Origin: an uncultured Oscillospiraceae bacterium
GTDB taxonomy: Bacteria; Bacillota_A; Clostridia; Oscillospirales; Oscillospiraceae
NCBI GenBank assembly: GCA_944387745.1
Contig: CALXGD010000109.1
Span: 1-15,578 of the forward strand
Direction: 5' to 3'
DNA: 15,578 nucleotides
Numbering within the stretch: position 1 is the stretch's first letter; each line of letters begins with the position of its first letter. Shown piece after piece: positions 7,463 to 15,232 of the stretch. The position numbers were made by a program, and so were the translations under genes. A model generated the notes under the pieces. That model had not been told where the DNA came from and did not search any database. It saw only the letters and a list, made by a program, of their open reading frames with translations.

Positions 7463-8005
7463 TCACCCTCCATAGACCTCTGGTTTCAAAATCCCGATAT
7501 AGGGAAGATTTCGGTAATGTTCGGCATAGTCCAGGCCGTAACCCACCACAAAGGCGTCGGGGATAGTAAAGCCGGAATAGTGTACCTTCACCGGCTTGAC
7601 ACGCCGCTCAGGCTTATCCAGGAGGGTACACAGGCGGATGGAGGCGGGACCCCGTTGCTCCAATACCTTGAGCAGATAGTGCAAGGTGTTTCCAGAGTCC
7701 AAAATGTCCTCAATCACCAAAAGGTCCTTACCCTCAATGCTGTCGGACAGATCCTTGGTGATTTGGACCTGTCCGCTGGAGGATGTGCCTTTCCCATAGG
7801 AGGACACCGACATGAAGTCGATGGTGCAGGGAAGCTTGATATGCCGGCACAGATCAGCCATAAAAATGAAGGAGCCTCGCAAAACACTGATCAGCACCAG
7901 CTCCCGGCCCTGATAGTCCCGGGTGATCTCATCAGCAATCTGGCAGATGCGCTGTTCCAGCTGTTCTTGGGTAAATAGAATTTCCTGAATATCTTTGTCC
8001 AGCAT
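7463..8005 (-). CDS. hpt: Hypoxanthine(-guanine) phosphoribosyltransferase
   Basis: Purine salvage enzyme that joins hypoxanthine or guanine to PRPP to make IMP or GMP. I choose the ATG at 8003-8005, with AGGAGG 9 bases upstream, giving 180 residues, the usual size; the longer in-frame reading would start within the tilS-hpt spacer. The PRPP-binding motif is clear as LLVIEDILDSGNTLHYL (95-111). The N-terminal LISVLRGSFIFMADLCR and the flexible-loop segment MSVSSYGKGTSSSGQV (65-80) match the family. The C-terminal KPVKVHYSGFTIPDAFVVGYGLDYAEHYRNLPYIG is typical. It lies 34 bases after tilS and 66 before ftsH, so the three are probably co-transcribed. Confidence 0.97.
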   Translation of the reverse strand: MLDKDIQEILFTQEQLEQRICQIADEITRDYQGRELVLISVLRGSFIFMADLCRHIKLPCTIDFMSVSSYGKGTSSSGQVQITKDLSDSIEGKDLLVIEDILDSGNTLHYLLKVLEQRGPASIRLCTLLDKPERRVKPVKVHYSGFTIPDAFVVGYGLDYAEHYRNLPYIGILKPEVYGG

Positions 8006-8039
8006 GAACTGGTTCCTCCTCACAATACAATACCATATT

Positions 8040-9482
8040 CTAACGTTCAAAACCAGGCGGTTTTTCAGTTTTTTCGCTTAATGTACTATCGACCAGGCGG
8101 ATATGCCAAGCCTCTGCTCCCAGCTCTGGGAGAAATGCCGTCTCAGGTCCGAGACCTGCGGCAGCGGCGACCTGCCTGCCGCAGTCCAGGATTGGGAGAC
8201 TGTCCCGCAGATACCGGGGAATTTTGGCTTCAATCATCCATTTTTTTATCGGTTTTCTTGGCCGCCCCTTCAGCTGCAGCCGATCCCCCGTTTTGCGGGG
8301 GCGGGCGGTGAGAGAAGAGATTCTAGAGCAGTCTAGCCAAAAGTCCCATGGGCCGGGCGGCTGCCCGCCGTAGTGCTCCAGGGTGCAGATGATATCCCAA
8401 CAGCCTGCGCGGGTCTGTCCCGGAAGGGGCAGAGGGGTGGGGGCTAGGGGAACGGTCTGAGCTCTGGTCAGCACAAGGGACTGATATTCTCTATAGGCAA
8501 TCAGTCCACCGGGGAGATTCAACTGGCCGGAGGGGGCAGCAGACCGACACAGAGCTACCAGCTCGTCCAAATGGACGGAGGTACACTTGTTATCTCCATC
8601 GTTGGCCTCCGCCAGGAGAAGGCGTGCGGCGCGGACAGCCAGAGGCTGAGGGAGGTGGGCGATCTCCTCCGCCGGCAAAGCCAGACTGCCGTCCGGCCGG
8701 CGCTGGAGGTGGGTCAGAGAGGCCGCCGCCTGGGCGGAGAGAAGGGCCTCATCCGCCCGCAGGCGGGCGGCAGTGTCTGTCAGCCGGGCGACAAATCCCG
8801 GGTAGAGGGCATCCAGCTCCGGCAATACCCTGTGACGCAGCCGGTTGCGAGAATAGCTGTCGTCCCGGTTGGAGAGGTCCTCCCGCCAGGGCAGGCCTCG
8901 ATAACGAAGATATGCCTCGATCTCATCCCTGGTGGTGGTCAGGAGCGGGCGGATCAGATCTCCGCTTTTGGGGGCGATGCCGCCTAGTCCATTTAGTCCG
9001 CTTCCCCGTGCCAGGTGGAGAAATAGGGTCTCGGCGTTGTCGTTGGCAGTGTGCGCGGTGGCGATATACTGCGCCCCCACCCTCTGCGCGGTCTGTCGGA
9101 GAAAGGCGTACCGCATCTCCCGGGCTGCCTCCTCTAGCCCCAGTCCAAGGGCTCTGGCATAGGCGGCAACGTCGCCGGAGCCAGTGTATAACTTCACAGG
9201 GGGGAGAAACGAATCGGTCCCCTCAGGGAGCAAGATGTGCTCCCGGCCGCAGCACAGGGCCGTGAACTGCTGGACAAATTCCATATCCTGCGCAGACTCC
9301 TCTCCCCGCAGCTGGTGGTCAAAGTGGGCCGCAGAGAGGGTAAAGTGAAGCTCCTGCCGCACTCGCCACAGGCGGTGGAGCAGGTAGATAGAGTCCGCTC
9401 CGCCGGAGACTGCGCAGAGGACAGAGCTTCCCGGCGGAATCAGGTCGGCTTTATGAATCAATTCCATCATGGAATCTGACAT
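8040..9482 (-). CDS. tilS: tRNA(Ile)-lysidine synthetase
   Basis: Converts cytidine 34 of the CAU-anticodon tRNA-Ile to lysidine, using ATP and lysine, so that it reads AUA codons; normally essential in bacteria. The start is the ATG at 9480-9482 with AGGAGG only 4 bases upstream; a second ATG pair a few codons on may also serve. This gives 480 residues. The PP-loop motif SGGADS is at 26-31. Downstream are IATAHTANDNAETLFLHLARGSG, FLRQTAQ and NRLRHRVLPEL, typical of the N-type ATPase domain. The C-terminal PRKTGDRLQLKG with KIPRYLRDSLPIL matches the TilS C-terminal domain. It lies 20 bases after dnaB and 34 before hpt. The coding sequence extends to a TAG at 8040-8042. Confidence 0.95.
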   Translation of the reverse strand: MSDSMMELIHKADLIPPGSSVLCAVSGGADSIYLLHRLWRVRQELHFTLSAAHFDHQLRGEESAQDMEFVQQFTALCCGREHILLPEGTDSFLPPVKLYTGSGDVAAYARALGLGLEEAAREMRYAFLRQTAQRVGAQYIATAHTANDNAETLFLHLARGSGLNGLGGIAPKSGDLIRPLLTTTRDEIEAYLRYRGLPWREDLSNRDDSYSRNRLRHRVLPELDALYPGFVARLTDTAARLRADEALLSAQAAASLTHLQRRPDGSLALPAEEIAHLPQPLAVRAARLLLAEANDGDNKCTSVHLDELVALCRSAAPSGQLNLPGGLIAYREYQSLVLTRAQTVPLAPTPLPLPGQTRAGCWDIICTLEHYGGQPPGPWDFWLDCSRISSLTARPRKTGDRLQLKGRPRKPIKKWMIEAKIPRYLRDSLPILDCGRQVAAAAGLGPETAFLPELGAEAWHIRLVDSTLSEKTEKPPGFER

Positions 9483-9502
9483 AATTCCTCCTGAAAATAC
9501 AA

Positions 9503-10864
9503 TCAGTATTCTTCCCGCTGCCACTCCACGTTGCTGAAGGTGGTGAATTCCGGCAGCCATTGGAGTTCCACGGTGCGGGTCTCGCCGTGGCGGTTCTTGG
9601 CGATGATGCACTCTGCCAGGTTGGGATTGGGCGTGTCTTTGTCATAGTAGCCCTCCCTGTAGAGAAACATTACAATGTCCGCGTCCTGCTCGATAGCGCC
9701 GGATTCCCGGAGGTCAGAGAGCATGGGGCGCTTATCGCTGCGGCTCTCATTGGCCCGGGAGAGCTGGCTGAGGCAGAGGACTGGCACATTCAGTTCCTTG
9801 GCCATCATTTTCAAGGACCGGGAGATATCCGACACCACCTGCTGGCGATTTTCGCCGGAGTACTGTCGCCCGCCGGCAGACTGCATCAGCTGTAGATAAT
9901 CAATGATCACCAGCCCCAAGTCCTTGACACGACGGCATTTGGCGCTGATATCTGCTACAGTGACCGTAGAGTCGTCGTCGATTAGGATCTTAGAGCGGCG
10001 GAGCGAGTCGGTGGCCATCAGGATGTTCTCCCAATCCTCCGCTGTCAACTTGCCGGTGACCAGCTTTTTATTGTCAATAAAGCATTCGCTGGAGATCAGA
10101 CGCTTGGCCAGCTGCTCCCGACTCATCTCTAAGGAGAAAAAGGCGACACTCTTCCCAGACTTTTTTCCCGCGTCCAGCAGAATATTCAGGGCCATGGAGG
10201 TCTTGCCCATGCCGGGCCGGGCAGCCAAAAGGATCAGATCCGATTTGTTCAGTCCAGAGATCGCCCGGTCCAGATCTGTCAGACCGGTGGAAATCCCGGG
10301 AATAGGGGCTTCGTTGGCGGACAGCTCGTCAAGCTGCTGATATACCTCCAGCAGAACATCAGAAATGGGAACCAGGCCACGGAAGGAGCGGCCCTCCCGG
10401 ATGGCATAGATGTACTGCTCTGCTCTCTGCAAAACGTGCTGTCCGTCCTCTGTTCCCTGCTGAATCAGAGCAGAGATGGAGTCAGCTGTCTCTGCGATTC
10501 GGCGCAGCAGCGCCTTATCCTTGACAATGGCGATATACTCCTGGACATTGCCAGCGGTAGGTGTGGTCCGCAGGAGATCATACAGGTATTCTGCGGTGGA
10601 ATCGCCTTTATAGATGCCGTTCTGCTTCAGCTTATCCAGAAGGGTGACAACGTCGACCTTCTGGGAGAGATTGAACATGCTGTAGACCGTCTCATAGATC
10701 TCCCGATTTTCTGGAAGATAGAAGTCATCAGGGCGGAGCTGTTCCACTACTTCCGGAATGCACTGGAAGTCGCGCAGGATTGAGCCCAGAACAGCCCGTT
10801 CTCCCTCGGAGGAGTGAGGCATCTGCCGGAGCAGCAGCTCGTCATCTTCGATTGGCACGTCCAT
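9503..10864 (-). CDS. dnaB: Replicative DNA helicase
   Basis: Hexameric 5'-3' helicase that unwinds DNA at the replication fork (called DnaC in Bacillus subtilis). It has 453 residues from the ATG at 10862-10864; two in-frame GTG codons directly upstream are alternatives, and no strong ribosome binding site is visible before any of them. The N-terminal domain (EGERAVLGSIL, 20-30) is followed by a linker and the RecA-like domain: Walker A ARPGMGKT (215-222), FFSLEMSREQLAKRL, Walker B LGLVIIDYLQLM (316-327) and DLRESGAIEQDADIVMFLYRE. No intein interrupts the domain. It sits 144 bases after rplI, matching the conserved gdpP-rplI-dnaB order of Firmicutes, and 20 bases before tilS. Confidence 0.97.
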   Translation of the reverse strand: MDVPIEDDELLLRQMPHSSEGERAVLGSILRDFQCIPEVVEQLRPDDFYLPENREIYETVYSMFNLSQKVDVVTLLDKLKQNGIYKGDSTAEYLYDLLRTTPTAGNVQEYIAIVKDKALLRRIAETADSISALIQQGTEDGQHVLQRAEQYIYAIREGRSFRGLVPISDVLLEVYQQLDELSANEAPIPGISTGLTDLDRAISGLNKSDLILLAARPGMGKTSMALNILLDAGKKSGKSVAFFSLEMSREQLAKRLISSECFIDNKKLVTGKLTAEDWENILMATDSLRRSKILIDDDSTVTVADISAKCRRVKDLGLVIIDYLQLMQSAGGRQYSGENRQQVVSDISRSLKMMAKELNVPVLCLSQLSRANESRSDKRPMLSDLRESGAIEQDADIVMFLYREGYYDKDTPNPNLAECIIAKNRHGETRTVELQWLPEFTTFSNVEWQREEY

Positions 10865-11008
10865 CACCACCGAGCTTCAAAATGAGAAAGTCGAAATTTT
10901 AGATGAGCGCCTCAAGTGTGGAGTAAATTGGGTCCGGCGGAGCAGGATCCAGAAATTTTTAACCGCGGAGCGCTCTCTTCAAAATAAAGGGAAAATGAGC
11001 CGGAGGGC

Positions 11009-11458
11009 TTATTTTTCCTCAGCCACTACCACATTGACGGTGCCGGTGACCTCATAGCCCAGTTTGGCCTTAATCTGGTATCCGCCGCAGGCCTTGATGG
11101 GCTCGTCCAGCACCAGCTTGGTTTTGGCAATGTTCAGCCCGTGCTGTTGGGCCAGGCAGTCTGAGATCTCCTTGGCGGTGACGGCGCCAAACAGACGACC
11201 GCCTTCGCCGGCTTTGGCAGACACCTTTACCATAATGCCCTCCAGCCGCTTTGCCAGAGCTTCCGCCTCCGCCTTTTCCGCGGCCTCCTGAGCTTTGCGC
11301 GCCTTCTCCTGCTGCCTCATGGTGTTTACATTTTCAGCGGTGGCAGGCACTGCCAGCTTCCGGGGCAGTAAGAAGTTGCGGGCATATCCGTCGGATACCT
11401 CCACCATCTGGCCCTTTTTGCCCTGGCCGCGCACGTCCTGCTGTAAAATCACTTTCAT
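11009..11458 (-). CDS. rplI: 50S ribosomal protein L9
   Basis: Ribosomal protein that binds 23S rRNA at the base of the L1 stalk. At 149 residues it has the family's normal length. The N-terminal domain MKVILQQDVRGQGKKGQMVEV with YARNFLLPRKLAV (26-38) is diagnostic. A charged central helix rich in Ala, Glu and Lys (about 45-75) follows, then the C-terminal domain with GRLFGAVTAKEIS. The ATG at 11456-11458 has AGGAGG 8 bases upstream. It is 93 bases after gdpP; a weak TATAAA in that gap might give a secondary promoter, but no -35 supports it. Confidence 0.98.
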   Translation of the reverse strand: MKVILQQDVRGQGKKGQMVEVSDGYARNFLLPRKLAVPATAENVNTMRQQEKARKAQEAAEKAEAEALAKRLEGIMVKVSAKAGEGGRLFGAVTAKEISDCLAQQHGLNIAKTKLVLDEPIKACGGYQIKAKLGYEVTGTVNVVVAEEK

Positions 11459-11551
11459 GGTATATTCCTCCTAATAACAAATCGAAATATTTATAGCTCG
11501 AAAATACAGTTTGTATGGGGTGGCCTTTACGTAGCCCACAGCGCTCCAGCT

Positions 11552-13537
11552 CTACTCCTCCAAGTATTGGTCAATGGCCTGAGCCAGCTCCTGGGCCACC
11601 TGTTCCAGGGTTTTACCTTGAATTTGTCCACCCGCGGCGGCGGCGTTGCCTCCGCCGCCCAGTTTTTCCAAAATGACCTGCACATTGGTGTCTCCGATGG
11701 ATCGGGCGGAAATCACTACCCGGTCCCCATCGGGGTAGAGGACGAAGGAGGTGTCGATGCCGATAATGTTCAACAGCTCATCCGCTGCCTGGGCGGCGGT
11801 GACCCGGCCCACCGTGTGGTCCACCACGGCAATGGCAATCTGGTCACGATAGAGCTTGGCGTTTTGAATAATGGCATATTTTGCAATGGTGCCGGCCAAG
11901 TCGTTTTGGAAGAGCTTTTTTACCTCGGCTGTGTCCGCCCCCGCCCGGCGCAGGAAGGCAGCCGCCTCAAAGGTGCGGCCGCCAGTACGCATGGAGAAGT
12001 TTTTCGTGTCCAGCACAATACCCGCCAGCAGCGCCTCCGCCTCCACTCGCGTCAGATCCGTGGGGTCGGCGATGTACTGCAGCAGCTCCGTCACCAGCTC
12101 AGAGGCGGATGAGGCGTAGGGCTCGTGATAGTTCAGGGCGGCTCCCTCAATATAGGTGGCAGCCCGGCGGTGATGATCAATGACAGCAATGCGGTTGCAG
12201 GACTCCAGCACCTCCTGGGACTGGACCTGCTCTGGACGGTTGGTATCCACCACCACCACCAGAGAGCGGTTGTCCATCTGCAACAGCGCCTCTTGGGGAG
12301 AAAGGAAGCAATCCTGGTACTCCGGCAGCTGCATCAGCCGGTCTGTGAGTACTTTAGAAGGAGGAGAACCGGTTTCCTGAATAATATGGGCGGGGATCCC
12401 CTTCTTTCGTGCGACGGCGACAACCCCGGCGGCGGCACCGATGCAGTCGTTATCTGGAGACCGGTGCCCCATGATGAACAGGCAGGAGGAGTCGGCCACC
12501 AGCGCGGACAGGGCGTTGGCCATCACCCGACTCTTTACCTTGGTGCGCTTCTCCGTCTCCTTAGACCGACCGCCGAAGAATTCGAAGGTGAATTTGTTGC
12601 GAATGACCGCCTGATCGCCTCCGCGGGACAGGGCCATCTCAATGGACAGGTTTGCAAATTGCAGAAGCTCCTGGAAGGAGGCGCCGTCCACTCCAATCCC
12701 GATAGAGAAGGTGGCCGACAGTCCGCTGGGACTCATTACTTGATGCACGCTGTCCAAAATATCAAATTTTTGTTCAATGAACTGGGCAAGATATTGCCGC
12801 TCAAAAATATAGAGATACCGGTCCCGCTCAATGCGCCGGAGCATGCCGTTGGTCCCGGCCGCCCATGCGTCTAGGCGGGCGTTGAGCTCTGAGTAAATGG
12901 TAGAGCGCTGGTTTTCCGTGAGGTTTTTCATCAGGTCCTCATAGTTGTCCACCAGCAAAACAGCAACCACCGGCTGACTGGCCTGGTAGCGGTCCCGAAT
13001 ATTGGCCAGTTCGGTCACGTCCACCCAATAGGTGGTGGCCAGAAAGCCACCGCCCCGGTCGCTGGCCCGCACCAAATGTCCGTATACCAAAAATCGGCGC
13101 TCCCCCATTACGATCTCGTCAGGGCATTCGCTTTTGCCCTCCAACAGCCAATGAGTATCAAAGTTTGGAATTACCGCCTCCAGCTTGGCGTCAAACAGAT
13201 GCTCTTTATTTTCTGTAAGCTGGAGAAAACGGTCGTTGGTCCAGATGATATCCCCGCTCTCCGGGCGAAAGATAACCATGGGCAGGGGAGAATTCACCAT
13301 GGTGTCCTTGGTGGCCACATCCACATTGCCTGTAATGTTTTCAATATACTTGGTGATCTCCCGCCGGCGCTTGTGAAGGCCGCTGCGGTGGTGAAGGCCA
13401 AGGACCGCGACCACTGCCAGCTCCAGGACAGCCAACGGAAGGCAGAAGAGAGAGGAAGCAAGCGCAAAGAGAACCAGACAGATAAAATAGAGCTGCAGTT
13501 TAGGCTGAAGTAGCCTGGGCAGTTTTTTTCGGTTCAA
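11552..13537 (-). CDS. gdpP: Cyclic-di-AMP phosphodiesterase GdpP (YybT family)
   Basis: Membrane protein that hydrolyses c-di-AMP to pApA and so influences potassium balance, cell wall and beta-lactam tolerance in Firmicutes. The 661 residues show two hydrophobic segments (about 17-31 and 33-48), a PAS-like domain (about 80-155), a degenerate GGDEF domain (about 185-310) without a GGDEF signature, then the DHH/DHHA1 module. Metal ligands are visible in GHRSPDNDCIG (His358, Asp362, Asp364), VVDTNRPE (Asp431) and IDHHRRA (454-456), with the DHHA1 motif GGGGNAAAAGG near the C-terminus. The start is a TTG at 13535-13537 with AAGGGGG about 11 bases upstream; no ATG fits before the membrane segments. 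A consensus promoter lies about 50 bases upstream, so it heads the six-gene run. Confidence 0.96.
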   Translation of the reverse strand: MNRKKLPRLLQPKLQLYFICLVLFALASSLFCLPLAVLELAVVAVLGLHHRSGLHKRRREITKYIENITGNVDVATKDTMVNSPLPMVIFRPESGDIIWTNDRFLQLTENKEHLFDAKLEAVIPNFDTHWLLEGKSECPDEIVMGERRFLVYGHLVRASDRGGGFLATTYWVDVTELANIRDRYQASQPVVAVLLVDNYEDLMKNLTENQRSTIYSELNARLDAWAAGTNGMLRRIERDRYLYIFERQYLAQFIEQKFDILDSVHQVMSPSGLSATFSIGIGVDGASFQELLQFANLSIEMALSRGGDQAVIRNKFTFEFFGGRSKETEKRTKVKSRVMANALSALVADSSCLFIMGHRSPDNDCIGAAAGVVAVARKKGIPAHIIQETGSPPSKVLTDRLMQLPEYQDCFLSPQEALLQMDNRSLVVVVDTNRPEQVQSQEVLESCNRIAVIDHHRRAATYIEGAALNYHEPYASSASELVTELLQYIADPTDLTRVEAEALLAGIVLDTKNFSMRTGGRTFEAAAFLRRAGADTAEVKKLFQNDLAGTIAKYAIIQNAKLYRDQIAIAVVDHTVGRVTAAQAADELLNIIGIDTSFVLYPDGDRVVISARSIGDTNVQVILEKLGGGGNAAAAGGQIQGKTLEQVAQELAQAIDQYLEE

Positions 13538-13584
13538 GAGAAAAGGCCCCCTTCCAAAAACGTCAGCTGTGCAATTAGAAATTT

Positions 13585-13613
13585 ATTATAGCAGATTGCA
13601 GGAAGAAATACAA
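13585..13613 (-). promoter_or_regulatory. Predicted sigma-A promoter of the gdpP cluster
   Basis: On the minus strand, TTGTAT (13608-13613) and a perfect TATAAT (13585-13590) are 17 bases apart. The predicted start is roughly 40 bases before the gdpP TTG. It is the only strong promoter I see for the whole gdpP-to-ftsH run. Confidence 0.8.
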
Positions 13614-13704
13614 CCAAAACCGGATCACATCCCTTTTTAAGATTGTAGTCCTACAAAAAGAATTGGGACTTTAGAAAATACCCATCGAATTTTTCAAGCA
13701 GCTG

Positions 13705-13713
13705 TGCTATAAT
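13705..13713 (+). promoter_or_regulatory. Predicted extended -10 promoter of nth
   Basis: TGCTATAAT gives a perfect -10 (13708-13713) with the TGn extension. The -35 position 17 bases upstream is TCGAAT, a weak match. The start would lie about 45 bases before the nth ATG. It is divergent from the gdpP promoter, about 95 bases away. Confidence 0.7.
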
Positions 13714-13765
13714 AAATTTACTTGTGTTTATCGAGCGCTGATTCTGTGCCATGAGGTGTATTGCC

Positions 13766-14416
13766 ATGAAAACAAAAACAGAAGTTTGGAATATTATCAA
13801 TGCCTTAAAGCATCTATACCCCGATGGCCTCTGTTCTTTAGAGTACGAAAAGGACTATGAATTGCTCTTCTCCGTCCGCTTGGCCGCTCAGTGTACCGAC
13901 GAGCGGGTAAATCAAGTCACTCCCGCCCTCTTTGCACGCTTTCCCACCCTGGAATCTCTGGCAGAGGCCGACGTCTCAGAGGTGGAGCAGTACATACACT
14001 CCACCGGCTTTTTCCGGGCCAAAGCCCGTGACATCGTCCGCTCCGCCCAGATGCTGCTATCTGACTACGGCGGCAAGGTGCCCGGCACTATGGAGGAGCT
14101 GCTGAAGCTCCCCGGCGTGGGGCGGAAAACCGCCAACCTGATTGTGGGGGACGTATATCACACCCCCGGCGTGGTGGTAGCCGACACCCACTGCATCCGC
14201 ATCACCGGCCTGCTGGGCCTCACTGACGGGTCCAAGGACCCGGCCAAGGTGGAGATGCAGCTGCGGCAAATCCTCCCCCCGGAGGAGTCCAACAACTTCT
14301 GCCACCGCATGGTCCTCCACGGCCGGGCGGTGTGCGTCGCCCGGCGGCCCCAGTGCGAGAACTGCACCCTGCGCCCCTGGTGCGACCACTTTATGAAAGA
14401 GGCGGGGGAGACATAG
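13766..14416 (+). CDS. nth: Endonuclease III (DNA glycosylase / AP lyase)
   Basis: Base excision repair enzyme that removes oxidised pyrimidines and cuts at abasic sites. I choose the ATG at 13766, since GAGGTG lies 9 bases before it, giving 216 residues; an in-frame ATG at 13751 overlaps that site. The helix-hairpin-helix LPGVGRKTANLIV (115-127) carries the catalytic Lys121. The catalytic Asp140 is in VVVADTHCIRI. The C-terminal [4Fe-4S] cluster motif is complete with spacing C-X6-C-X2-C-X5-C (Cys190, 197, 200, 206). It has its own promoter, divergent from gdpP, and is followed by three hairpins rather than a T-run terminator. Confidence 0.97.
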   Translation: MKTKTEVWNIINALKHLYPDGLCSLEYEKDYELLFSVRLAAQCTDERVNQVTPALFARFPTLESLAEADVSEVEQYIHSTGFFRAKARDIVRSAQMLLSDYGGKVPGTMEELLKLPGVGRKTANLIVGDVYHTPGVVVADTHCIRITGLLGLTDGSKDPAKVEMQLRQILPPEESNNFCHRMVLHGRAVCVARRPQCENCTLRPWCDHFMKEAGET

Positions 14417-14418
14417 CG

Positions 14419-14503
14419 GGCGGCCACAGGCCGCCTCTACGTCCCACGCACCCGCAAAAGTCCCCCTTGTGAAAAGGGGGACGATTCCCCTTGTCCAGGG
14501 GAA
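14419..14503. repeat. Three successive hairpins after nth
   Basis: Three perfect stems follow the nth stop. They are GGCGGCC-ACA-GGCCGCC (14419-14435), GTCCCCCTT with AAGGGGGAC (14460-14468 and 14474-14482), and TTCCCC with GGGGAA (14485-14490 and 14498-14503). None has a T-run, so they are not classical terminators. The first, followed by CTCTAC, resembles a diverged CGCCCCTAC-type palindrome end. Such modules look like dispersed intergenic repeats of Clostridia; that comparison is from memory. Confidence 0.65.
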
Positions 14504-14518
14504 AGGAGAGATCTTTCA

Positions 14519-15193
14519 TTGAAAACCGTAAACCGCTGGCTTTTTTACCTGCTGGGGATGCTCGTCCTGGCCCTTGGCCTGACCCTGAACACCAAGGCCG
14601 GATTGGGAGTCTCCCCCATTATCTCCATCGCCTTTGAGGTATCGGAAATTTGGAACCTGAATTTCGGCGATATGACGTTCCTGTTGTATTCCTGTTTCGT
14701 GGCGGCCCAATTCGTCCTGCGTAGAAAGCGGAGCCGCTTGGCCGACCTACTCCAACTCCCCCTGAGCCTGGTGTTCAGCCGGGTATTGAACCTGTATGGC
14801 GCTCTCATCCCCTATGAGGCGGCGGAGCACGGATTCGCTACAAATTTCCTGCTGCTCCTGGCGGCCATCTTCTGCACCGGGGCGGGGGCGGCTATCACCG
14901 TCAACATGAAGCTGATTCCCAACCCTGGGGACGGTATTGTCATGGCAGTGGCGGAAAAACTGGGCCGGGACCAGGGCTTTGCCAAAAATGTGTTTGACAT
15001 CGGCTGCGTGGCCGTGGCCTGTGTGCTTGGGCTGGCGGCCGCCGGACGGATTGCCGGCGTAGGCGTCGGCACAGTGGCAGCTATGCTGGGCATCGGCCGG
15101 TCTATCGCCCTGGTAAACTTTTTGGGGAAAGAGAAGATGTGCCGGGCTGCGGGGCTGATTGCACCCGAACCGGCCCTGTGCAAAGAACTGTGA
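14519..15193 (+). CDS. YczE/YitT-type integral membrane protein (DUF6198-like)
   Basis: Hydrophobic protein of 224 residues with about five or six predicted membrane segments (about 7-24, 52-67, 81-97, 109-128, 160-175 and 180-200). It resembles the YczE/YyaS/YitT family, whose biochemical role is unknown. Visible family features are the N-terminal LGLTLNTKAGLGVSPI (19-34), the central NPGDGIVMAVAEKLG (135-149) and the glycine-rich GVGVGTVAAMLGIGRSI (180-196). The start is a TTG at 14519 with AAAGGAG about 10 bases upstream. It sits between nth and rarA; the spacing of 39 bases to rarA suggests co-transcription, but no functional link is evident. Substrate is not predictable from sequence. 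Confidence 0.85.
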   Translation: MKTVNRWLFYLLGMLVLALGLTLNTKAGLGVSPIISIAFEVSEIWNLNFGDMTFLLYSCFVAAQFVLRRKRSRLADLLQLPLSLVFSRVLNLYGALIPYEAAEHGFATNFLLLLAAIFCTGAGAAITVNMKLIPNPGDGIVMAVAEKLGRDQGFAKNVFDIGCVAVACVLGLAAAGRIAGVGVGTVAAMLGIGRSIALVNFLGKEKMCRAAGLIAPEPALCKEL

Positions 15194-15232
15194 CGGATAC
15201 TCGTTGCGTCTTGGGAAAGGAAGTGCGGCGTT

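Noticed and set aside
11480..11500. TATAAA and TCGA-flanked near-palindrome between gdpP and rplI, as a promoter or operator
   Set aside because: No -35 at proper spacing and symmetry is poor; AT-rich spacers give such matches by chance.
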